Source: Sabellastarte sp. h YS-2021
Lineage: Eukaryota; Annelida; Polychaeta; Sabellida; Sabellidae
NCBI GenBank assembly: GCA_964017235.1
Contig: OZ024928.1
Span: 3,968,001 to 4,032,000, forward strand
Direction of reading: 5' to 3'
Length of the DNA: 64,000 nucleotides
In this document: positions 1 to 12,100 of the stretch, piece after piece
Layout of the letters: every line of letters begins with the position of its first letter
How positions within the stretch are numbered: the first letter of the stretch is position 1
Position numbers and translations under genes: made by a program
Notes under the pieces: model-generated
Seen by the model: the letters and a program-made list of their open reading frames with translations, nothing else
Databases searched by the model: none
Told to the model about the DNA's origin: nothing

Positions 1-21
1 TGCTTGCTCTGACTATTTCAG

Positions 22-150
22 GAAATCAAAGAGCTAGCTCAAAGGAAGTTCCTGCGTCGGGTGTCAACCATTACAGAAAAAAGGATCTACCCGCGTCTTT
101 ATGTACTTGACTTTTTGACAGAGAGTGAGAAGTCAAAGCTTGCACCCAAG
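22..150 (+). CDS. Left gene, exon (43 codons, phase 0 to 0)
   Basis: A pyrimidine-rich tract ending TTTCAG at 21 precedes the exon, and GTTTGT follows position 150. The frame reads 43 codons without a stop, beginning EIKELAQRKFLRRV and ending SEKSKLAPK. It is rich in charged residues. Confidence 0.75.
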
Positions 151-3100
151 GTTTGTAGACACCAGAATTTGCATGGAGACAACAAGGCATATCCAATTTA
201 GACATTTTATGTAAAACTTCTTCATCAAGCCAGTATAAAACAAGGTCAAATGATATCCTTTTTGTATTTAATATAAAATAGTAGATAAATTCAAGTTTAG
301 GGGAGTTGAACTTTGTTAACATTTTCTTATTTTTGAACAATAGATCAGCCGTGCACTGGAATTTCTGCAGTATTAATGTTTTAAATATTCAGCCATTGCC
401 ATCAATTTTACTTAAATATTGATATTTTTTTCAAAACTTTGCTTGTTGTTGATACTTCCAAGCAACTTATCACATTTTAAATACTGTTAATATGATTTAC
501 CACGTTTTAAAACAATTAATCCATATTAGTCCTTAATGATGGAGTAGTTTAAACAACAAGGCATCCAATCACTTGGTTCTTTTTTGTTGTGGGTTTGAGT
601 CTGTACATTAGTACAAAAGGCTTGCCTCGGGCACTAATGGATATGAAAGTCCAATAATAATCATTGATGATGGTCCATATCTACAGTACAGTGCCCGTAA
701 AAAATTACACTATTACTATTAGTAATAGCTGCAGTTAAAAAGGGATTACAGGTATAATGTTACGTGACATAATGTAAGTAGAGGCCAATGAAAACAAGTC
801 ATCCTGGCTTTTTATTTTGAAATGGTAATTGGATATGGTCCTGTAGACATGTGCTGGTTTTTCGTTAATATTTTAAAAACCAGCTTAGGTCCAAAAAAAT
901 GTTTTAAATATCATTGGAAAGATATTATTACACTACTTTTTCACATTTTTGTTTGACCAATCCGTGAAATAATAAGCGAGATATTACAAGTTAAAAATTT
1001 CAAATGCGAGTAAAATATTGTAAACAAATACTTGGCGACGACAGAACCCAGTCAATATTCCTTATAATTTGACTGCGGACTGGCTAGCAGTAAAATGTTG
1101 TATTTTCAGAGACTTTATTGTGTGCTGATAATCTCCTAGTACACCCCTGTCACTAATGTTAGACAAAATTAATGTTAGACAATGGCAACAAATAGGCTGT
1201 TTATGTGTTAAATATGCATTGCTATATATACATTAGGGTTCACTTATTGCATTTCTTAACATTTCTAGGAAAATTCATGCTAATGGGACCAGATAATGAC
1301 ATCCTGTCTGACATTAATGCCATCTAGCATTAGTGACACGAGTGTAATGCATGCTCAGCTAAAAATGTTTCAATATGCACTGTATTTTGCCTAAATACAT
1401 CTGTTTGAGCAGTTTAAACAGTTGACAGTCTTTTAAACAAGGGTGTATCTTATCTTTTTAAAACATATTTCGAGCAGACTGCATTTTTAAAAATTCTTTT
1501 CAACAGAAACCTCCTACAGATCTACAGGAAGGTATCCCAGAAGAGGATGAAAAAGAAACGTGAGTCTGACACAGATGATTTCTGAAGAAAGAGGTCTTTT
1601 TTTATGCAGCTACAAATTGACTGGATAGATTAATCACTTAAAAAATCTGATTAGTTTGCATAAAATACTCTGTGTAAACAGCAGACTGTACATAATATAT
1701 GTATGGGTTTTGCAAAGTGAAAAAGGTTTTGTTTGCTAATATGATGGCTAGCATCACCCTTACACCAACATAATTACAGGTACATTCTAAAACTCGGACT
1801 TCTGTCCAAATTGGAATTCTACTTGGACAAAGCGGCGATAGCGGCGATGGGATGGGGGGAGGGGGGGGGGGGGGGGGTGGTCAGCGGTGATGGAGGGTTT
1901 GTCCAAGGCAAGTAGCGATGGCCAGGGTGTTTTTTATTTGTAAAATATTGATTATACGATATTGTTGGTTATTGGGTATACAGTTCACGATGGGATGCCT
2001 TACTATTTATAAAATATTGCTAAGAAAACCGTACCCCGCAAGATGCCTCACATCTCTCATTTATGTCAAGGGGAGGGGTTGTGTTATGCACCCATTCAAC
2101 CAATCAAATACATTGCCATTTAAGTTCAAGAACAATTGATCAAAGTGTATAAACAGCCTCTCCCCCTCCACCCCACCCCATTCGCCCACATATATATGTT
2201 ACAGTAAATATGTGAAATCAGTAAATGCGTGTATATATAGAGTCATATACAGGAAGGTTGCTGAGATGTAAAATACTTCAAAAATTGTAGAGTTGTACAG
2301 TCAATATCATACTTATTATTGTTATTAAGGAAACGTGAGGCTACAGGAAGGCGGGGGTTATCGCCACTTGACTAGGACGATAAATTTTCGGCCAACTTCA
2401 CTTCCTCATTGCCGCCCCCACACCTCCCTCTCTATTTCCAAGTTGGACAGGAAAGCCATCGATCGCCGCTTTACTTGGACTATCGCCGCTATCGCCGCTG
2501 GCCATGTACCCCTCCTTATTTCTTCTCAATTACAATTAACATAATTGATCCCAGCATTATTTGTTTTCAGTGTTGTCAGACCATAGTTTAGTGCTTGTGT
2601 AAAACTATGCTTTTCCCACATATATTTCCTTATAAATTGCTAGTTGTCGGTAAATCTAATAATTTATATGTATTTTTCTCATCAATCTTCTGTACCTTAC
2701 CTCTTAAGGACCAGAGGTACTGGCTTAACCTAAACAATACACATTGAAAAGAATTTTCCTTTAGTTTTATTTATTTGGGGTTTAACATCACTTTCAACAC
2801 ATTGTATTTTCCTTTAGTTCAATGGTGGTGCTGTAGCTGTTTTTCACAGCAGTTGGATTTGTCCATTCATTACTCAGAGCTTTATGTAAGACAGCCTTAT
2901 TCCAATATGATACCTTGACCATAACTTTTAATGAAACCAGTGTTGAACTTGTCAATCGTGTGCCAAACCATCAAATTATGATGCATTATCAGTTTAGAGT
3001 TGAGAGGTCCTATCATTTTTCCTTGCCCTTATATTCATTTCTGAAATAACTATGGCCATAATCTCACTGACCACTAACTTGGACTTGCCTTACCCATAAT

Positions 3101-6100
3101 TCCCTATCATTTTCTAAAGGCAGAGCTGAGTTTGTGCAGGCTGAGAGGGGAAGAATGCTTATCCATAGGTCAACATCACTTTCTCCCTATAAACTCAATG
3201 TGTCAACTTATTATTGCATTTTGCTTTCAATATGGATAATACATTTATTAACTTATTTATTTTATTCTCTATCATGAGTTCCACCACCATTTGTAAGTAA
3301 GCTTGATTTACACTGGGTCTAGGTATTCACAGTTTGCTGTAGTGCATTTGGTAAAATTCATTATTTGGGCTGTGTATATGGGCTGCAAAGACGTAGATTC
3401 TACAATGGAAAGGATTAATATTTGTGGGGTTGAATATAGCAGCTGTCTGTATACATAAATAGTGCATTTGTTTCCACCTTGATTTTCCCTTCATTTTATG
3501 ACATCTCTGGGTTTCAACTCCCATAATCCCAAGAGTTGGTGAAAGTAAAATAATGGTCATGACTCAGACATAAAATCTGATAGTACAGAGCTTCAACGCC
3601 ATAAGAGTTTGATATACAATTTGATAACTCCATGTGCATCCTCCTCTGTGTGTGTTCTGTCAGATCCTATCCACTGGATGAAGAAGAAAATGAGGAAGAT
3701 GGTGATAACCAGACCGACACTGAGACAGATGCAACCCAGGTAAGAACTGCACATCTCTCATCCAAACTTCTACTTTGCAAAAATTTGAGTTTTAGGAAAA
3801 TTGTCTTGATATACAACTGTATTTCATCTTGGAATGAGATTTCAATCCGTTCTGCTTTGGCAGCCATACATAAGGGTGGATGCAACTCTGACATTTATAT
3901 AATTAGAAAATAACCTGACTCGTGCATAACTTTTATTTTGAATGATGACAAATTTATATGATGCAAAGATTAAAGATTGATCTGACTTAATATGGTTTGG
4001 CTCATGTATCTGGTCCCACATTTCAAAGGACTAAAAACGTTTTTGGCACAATTGAATCATTCAAACAACTTCTGCTGCTTTGAGGCTGTATTTACAAGAG
4101 GAATCAGTCATGAATCAGTGAAATATCAGTTCAACTGTACAGCACTTTGTGATAAACCTGAGCTGATTTTTACCTCTTTCTCTAATATGAATGGGCCTCC
4201 TGCTAAAAAAATTTTTTTTACAAGTCTATGTCAGAGCATATAATTATCCAGATTTGTTAGGAGCGTGGGATTTTAATTAGATAATAGAAAGTTAATCAAA
4301 TAGAAGAGACATTTTTGATTAAAATAACGGGAAGGTGATTAAATCAAGCATAGGAATTCGGGCTGCGAATGGTTACTCGAGCCTCTATAGATGGGTCGTT
4401 CTTTTTTAGTACTCGAGTCCATTTTAACTACACCATTACTCACAGCGTATTGTATTATCGCCCGCAAAATGAAACGTTTGTGTAAAATATGCTACATTTC
4501 TTCATTTCCGTCACATAATATCAATTAAAGTTGTGATTTTGGCTTATAAATGCATAATTTACTCCGTATTCTATAATACCAGGTTAAATAGAAGAGTTTT
4601 TCTTCAAAAGTTTCATTACCATTTGTGTACAGAAGACTTCTAATGGTAGATACTAAATGTCGCGATTACTTTATTTTGGCTCGGTTGTCAGAGTGCAGGT
4701 ACTCGGGGCTGTTTTTTGGCACCCATCCCAGCCCTTATAGGAATAGTAAATGGTTGGATAATGTCTAGTTTATATGTATATTTTTGTGTATTTTACATTT
4801 TACAGCAAGAGACTGCCAGACGTCCAAAAAGTGCATTAAGAAAACGGGGGTCTGGATTGAGTGTGTCCATCGCTGCCTCCGTGATGGCTGAAACAGATGA
4901 AGCCAAAGATATGACCTACTGTCTGAGATTCTTGTGTGAACATGAAGAGGTATTAATTATGTTATTTTATTGTGCCTAATACTTATTACATTGAAAGTAC
5001 AACTGAATATGGACATTTAATAGAATAGAAACATTGAAATAGCGCAAAATTGATACAACATCCTCTAATGCACTCAAGATTAGAAAGGGAAACTCCAGGG
5101 ACGTATCAGGTCGAGATGCAAATTAGCGCCCACCGGGGAGATGTACTATGGTGGAGGATAGGCTAGTCTAAACAAATAGGTTTTTATCTGGCTTCGGAAA
5201 CCTGTTATTGTGTGCTGTGATCGGACTGATTGTGGGAGTCAGTTCCATTCAGTGGGGGAAGCCATTGTAAAACCTTGCCTACCAATGGCCTTTCTAGGAT
5301 GAACTGAGGAAATAGATAGCTGATTTCCACGAGTTAGGTTACTGGTTTTGATCAAGGATGATAAGTATGTCGGTTGGGAGAATTTGATGGCCTTGAAAGT
5401 AATTAGAATATATTTAAACAAGATGCAGTATGTAATAGGGAGCCAGTGTAGTTTTTGAAGAAAGGGAGTGACATGGGTTGTTCTATCAAGTCTAAAAACA
5501 ATTCTGCAAAGGGCATTTTGAATCTTTTGGAGTTAAGCCACATTATATTTACTTATGCCATAAAGTAGGGAGTTGCAGTAGTCAAGTCGACTGCTGATCA
5601 TTGAGTTAGCAAGCAAGGCTGCAGTCTCCACACTAAGGAATTTTCGGATGCATCTTATATCCTTGAGGTGATAAAGGTGTTTCCAGAATGAAAAGTAACA
5701 CCTAGGTTCTTGAATGTATCGGTATGGGAGCTAGAATTTCCAAGAAGTTGGGTTGGAAATTTTTGGATGAGGGACTCTATCACCAATGATAATAAATTCT
5801 GTTTTCTCTGGGTTGAGTTTCAGTTTCGCACCATCTATCCAAAGTTTCTAGGTCAAGTGCTAGATATATTTGGGTGTCATCTACATAGAGATGGTGGGTA
5901 ACATTGAAACTGGAAATGCTATTACTGAGGGGGGTAGTGTAAAGGGTAAAAAGGAGGGGACCCAAGACAGAGCCCTGGGGCATTCCATAGGGGAGTGAAA
6001 AGGCATCTGAAAAGCTATTACCTAGTTTAACCTTATGTTTGCGGTTTGAAAGATAGGATTTGATCCACCTCAACACAGTGCCATCAACCCCAAACCAATC

Positions 6101-9100
6101 CCTGAGGCAATTAAAAAGAATGTTATGGTTGATAGTGTCAAAGGCCACTGGGAGGTCCCGCAGTGTGAGTGCAACAGCCTTACCAGAGTCCATCAAAGCA
6201 GCAATATCACTTTGGATTTTCAAGGGTGCTGTTTCTGTGGAATGCAATCTCCTGTAAGCAGATTGGTTAACATTGGAGAACCTCTCACTATTAATAAAAC
6301 TATTTAGCTGTTTAGCCACTACTTTTTTAATCAGTTTGGATATGAAACTCTGGTTGGAAACCGGTCTGAAATTTTTGAGGAGAATTCTGTCTAGGTTAGG
6401 TTTCTTGAGACGGGAGGTGACATATGCGGTTTTGAAGCAGTTTGGAAAGCTCCCTTCATTGAGTAAGTAATTAATAATATTGGTAATTGGAGTGATTAAA
6501 GTGTCCGCGCACTCTTTAACTAATGAAGTTGGTATCGAGTCCAGATTGCATGATTTGGTGTGGGAAGAATTTAGGATTTTGAGGATGTCGCCCTCAGATA
6601 CAGGCTTGAAGGAGGATAGGCCGCTGTTGTTGCTTCTTGGTCTTGTAAGGGAAACAGGCAGTAATGACTGTGGTGCAACTCTGATTTTCATAAATTTGTC
6701 ACTGAAAAAATGTCGTTGGCTAAATCAGTGGGACTAATGTGATCAGGTAAGATGATGGTTGAAGATTTGTGTAAGATTTTTTTGAAAGTGTTCCACAGAG
6801 CCTTGGGGTTACCATTATTTTCAGCAATAACTGTAGAATAGTGCCTGCATCTTGACTGTTCCAGCAGAAAATTATAACGATTGGCAGCAGCCCGATATCT
6901 ACTCCATTTGATTGTTGTGACTGCACCATACTTGCTCATACTTTCACTTAAGATGCTTTGCTGAGAGGATGTCTGAATTGACAAAACCTCTGTCACTGTG
7001 TACTGGTGCCACTTTCCTTTTGATTGGAGCATGCTTGTCCAGAATGTTGCGCAGGGTATTGAAATACTGGTGACTGAGTAAATTGGCTGTTGTCTGAGGA
7101 TGTTTGATTAGATCAGAATTCAGGATGTCCTGTCTAAAGTCAGTGATATTTATCTTGTGAATTATTTACCTGTCTAATTTGCAGGGTGCCTTAATAAGTA
7201 TATTGACCGAAAATGTGATGGTAAGATGGTCAGACAGCCCCCCTGAAACCTTTGGGCAAACCGCCTTTGAGAACACATACAACATCTAATGTATGGCCAT
7301 GAATATGGGTTGGGGAATCAATAATTTGGGTAAAATGGTATTGACAGAGGGAGTCATTGAATTTCTGCGACCAACCATCCTGTTTATCCAGATGTAAATT
7401 TAAGTCACCCAATATAATATGTGGGTAATATTTTCACAACATTATACATACAGGTATTAAAATTATACTAACTCAAGTTTATTAAAAATTAAATAGTAGT
7501 TATAAATGTTACGGGCCGTTTCAGCTCCATGCGCTGTTTCGACCTGGCGCACTCAATATGTGCGCCGTTTCAACACCTTTTCTTGGTGAAAATGGCTCAA
7601 ATTATAACATTTAGAGGTCATTTGAAGGCAAATGGCACATAACAAAAGGTTTTATTACGCTACAATAGCTTACCATGTGGGACTTAATGCTGTTCTCGGG
7701 TTGCCACACCCGGGGCCAACGTCTTAGAAAAAAAGATCGTTCTTGTTAGCCACCGGATATACTGGTAGTTGTCGTCACGTGATAACTTCTGACCAATCGC
7801 CCTACTTTCTCGTTTGCCACGATTGACTGGTAGCAGTTTGTAAATATACAGACATTTTCATTTATTTCTCAGCTTTTACTTATTGTTGGAGGCTCATATT
7901 TGCATATTTCTATATATATATATTTCATAGATCATTCTGTAAAATTTTAATTTTCACAGGATAAGTATTTCTTTGATTTTCGCGTGTTTTGAGTTTTCCT
8001 CGGTACAGGCAATTATATTGTACGTCTTTTTATTGCGTATAAAATGTCGATTCACCAAGCAAGTAAAGACAAACCGAGAGCTCAGAAATGCCGCCACTTT
8101 TGCTTCAGTTTTGATATACATCACTACTGCCCTACCTGTAGGGAGGCTGGCAAGGGAGACGACCCCTGTGTCACCTTTGAAACACCCTGTCAAATCTGTA
8201 CGTCTTTTTCAGATGAGCAGTTACAAAAAATTCAGAACAGGAAACATTATTTAAAAAAGCAAAAGGCGGCACCTAGTTCCAAAGATGATGAACTAGATCT
8301 TTTGGGTGAAGGTGACGGGGATTCCTTCACTGGATCCAATGCAGACCTCGAGTGTGCTGCTGATAATCTTTTCGCCTCACCCCCCCCCCCCCCTCTTGCC
8401 TTCAGCTCCCTGTCCTTAAAAACCCCAGCCAAGACTGTTCCACCCACCCCAGGTACTGCTTTGCAAAATAAAATCCAGAAAAACCTTGAGAAATCCCTGG
8501 GTGATTCCTTAAATATACATATACAGCAGCAAATGGGTTCCTTCCAGGCATCTATGTTGGAAGCTTTTCAGTCACTCCGAGAGGAGTTGGCTACACAAAA
8601 GAAAGTCGAGGTAGAGTCCTCGCTTCTTGCTTCCAAACCTGGCTCGTCCAGTAACAATGCTGCCCCTCTGGATTTACCCCCTCCGAGATCTGGTACTAAC
8701 CTTCCAAGCGAGGCTATGGATGTGGACTACAGTCCAGCACTCCCTCCTCGTCTAGTACTCACTCAAGATTCCTCGGAACAGTATGTTGCCCCCTCTGAAG
8801 GTCACCCCGAAGAGGTCTCGTACTCTCACAAAAAGCAAAGCCATAGGCAGCCAGTTGACCCGAGCTCTGCCTCGGACCAACTAAATGAGGATTCCGACCA
8901 ACCTCGGATCCCTTCTTCTAGATCCAAAAAACACTCTGATAAGAGCAAACATAAATCAAGATCTAGATATGTGTCATTCTCTTCAGAGGAAGATCAGTCC
9001 CCTGTAGCCAGACACAGGTCTTCTAAGCCCTCTAGGGCTCAGCCCTCAGGAGTAGCTTCTGATCAAGACCTCCCACAACATGATCCAGACCCCCCTTATT

Positions 9101-12100
9101 ATAGGGAAGTAGCTCTGTCTGACATGCCCTCACAATACTCTGAAGAAGTAGACACCTTCAGGCGTATTCTCTCTCTCCCTGACCCCAGGGAATCTATGCC
9201 CAGGTCGTCAACTTCGGTATTAGGTCTGGATGATGAAAAAGGCCGTCAAGAGCTCAGACCTAGAGGTCCTTCCTCTATCCTTCCACTTAGCTCAGTTATC
9301 AAGGACGCCTTTGATAAATTCCAACATGACTTTAAGGCGGCCAATTTATCTGAGGGAAAATATGTCCAGCCTCCTCCTTCCACTTCCAAGTGGTACAAGG
9401 TGGGACAGCCCACTTTTCAGGACAAAATTCAGGAGTTGAATACGGACTTTGCTAAGATCTGTATTACTCCTAGACCTTCTGGGGCCCCAGTAGCCAGAGT
9501 TCCCCTGCCAGTTCTCAAGGAGCTGGAACTTCAGGCTAGACAAAATATCTCAACCCTCAACTTCACCGCTGCATTTGCCAAAACCTCCTCTTCTTGCAAT
9601 GTTTCATTGGAAAAATGCCAACATAGCATTAAGTCTACTGTCAAGAAGATTAAATCTCAGATTCAGAAAGGTGCCAATCCTGAGAAAGCAGCAAAGCGCG
9701 GATATGAGGAAGTAGCTGACTACTTAGATTTTTGGAACAAGACAGTACTTGTCCAACACAGGGCCCTCACTTGTCTCAGCAAATCTCTAGCCCATATTTT
9801 GCAGAGGGGATTATACTCTATGGCTAATACCGGCTTGCTCAGGCGCGAAGCCGAGATGACTATTACATCCACAATTAGGAGAAACGAGACATCAAGAACT
9901 CAGGAACTCAGTCGCCTGTTCCTAGTACCCAAGCCTCACCAAAGGTGGAGGCCAGTCATAGACTTAAGCAGGCTCAACACTTTTCTACACGTAGAAAAGT
10001 TCAAAATGGAAACTCCAGAGTCCATCAGGACCTCCCTGATTCCAGGGGAGTGGGTATCGTCGATAGATCTGTCGGACGCTTACCTGCACATCCCCATCCA
10101 CCCAAACTCAAGGAAATACCTAAGGTTTTGCTACAAGGCTCAGGTGTTCCAGTTCACCTCCCTCCCTTTCGGGCTGGCCACAGCCCCCCAGGACTTTACA
10201 ATGATCGTAAAGGAAGTGAAACTAATGGCCCTCTCAAGAGGACTCAGAATTCACCAATACCTGGACGACTGGCTGATCAGGTCCCAGTCTCAGGAGGAAG
10301 CCCAAGTGAACACACAGGCAGTGGTAGACCTAACTCAGTCCTTGGGGTGGATAATAAATCAGGAAAAATCAGAACTGAAACCTACTCAGGTGTTTTCGTT
10401 CGTGGGCTACGAATACCACCTAGATTCAGCCCTTGTAAAACCCACTCAGGAGAGATGGCTCAAACTTCAGGATTTGATCCTACGACTCAAGTCAAAACGT
10501 GTTTTGACTGCAAGATGTTTGATGTCTCTAATTGGGTTGCTAGCCTCAACGGAGAAAATGGTCCCGGAGGGACGCCTTCACATGAGGCCCTTTCAGTTTC
10601 ATCTCAAGGAGCAGTGGAGATATCCTCAGTCGCTGGACAACCTCCTTCCCTGGACAGAAGCCATTGCAGCCCACCTAGACTGGTGGCAAAATCCCTCCAA
10701 TGTGATGAAAGGTGCAGACCTTCATCCCAAAGACCACAGTATCCAACTCTTTACCGACGCCTCAAACGAAGGTTGGGGCGCTCACTTAGACCAAAATTCT
10801 ACAAAGGGTCTGTGGTCAGATCGGGAAAAAAGGCTACACATAAATGTCCTAGAATTGAAGGCGGTCTCCCTGGCCCTTCGAGACTTCAAGGACCAGTGCC
10901 AGAATCAAACAGTGTTGGTTGCGACGGACAACTCAACAGTGGTAGCCTACATCAACAAACAAGGAGGAACACACTCAGCAGAGATGTGCGCTCTCCTGTG
11001 GAAGATCATGACCTGGTGCCATCACTACCACATAACATTGAAAGCCAGGCACATTCCAGGGTGCCTGAATGTGATGGCCGACCTACTATCCAGGTCCAAC
11101 CAAGTGCAGTCAACAGAATGGTCTCTGCACCCACAGGTGTTCAAACAGATCTGCCAGAAGTGGTTCACACCTCATGTAGACTTATTTGCCACTCACCTGA
11201 ACCACAAACTCCCACTATACGTGTCTCCTATCCCAGACCCAAGGGCCTGGGACATAGATGCTCTGAACCTAAACTGGACCAACCTCACGGCCTATGCGTA
11301 CCCTCCTACGGCCCTCCTTCACAAGGTGATCCAAAAGATCAGGCAATGTCATTGCCTGATCATCGTAATAGCCCCAGGCTGGCCAGGGATGCCCTGGTTT
11401 TGGGACCTAGTGCAGCTCTCAACAGAGATCCCACTGCAACTCCCAGTGTCAACGACCCTACTCAAACAGTCCCACAAGTTTGTGTTCCACAACAACCCCC
11501 AGCACCTGAACCTCCACGCCTGGTGTCTAGGAGCGGACAACTTCAAGAACAAGGCTTCTCTGTGGAGGTGGCAGAGAGAATTGCTGCCCCTCAGCGGTCA
11601 TCAACAAGGACCATCTACAAGTCAAAGTGGGCCCTATTTGAAAAATGGTGCAGAGAAAATTCGGTGGATTTCTCCACTCCATCTGTGAAACAAATCTCAG
11701 ATTTTTTCATGTACCTGTACCAAGACCTAAACAGGCGCCCCTCGACCATTGATGGCTACAGGACTGCAATCGTTGACACTTTGGGCCCAACGGCCCAACA
11801 TATTGCACACAATGCAGACCTTCATAGGTTACTCTCCAGTTTTCACAGGGATCGTCCTAAAAGTTCCAGAAATTTGCCCAAGTGGAACCTTTCTGTTGTC
11901 CTTAACGAGCTCACCAAAGCACCATTTGAGCCCATGAAAGACACAGACCTCAAGGTTCTCAAAGTGTGTCACCAGTGACTATCCCTGCTTTGACTACCAT
12001 TGTAGATAGACAGTTTAAAGAAGACAGGACCCTGTGTCCCGTGCGGGCCCTGAGGTTTTATTTGGACCTAACTAAAGACCTGAGAGGGTCTCGTTCTCTC

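Noticed and set aside
3327-3560. Minus-strand 77-codon frame in an intron of the left gene
   Set aside because: No splice context or recognisable motif; consistent with chance.
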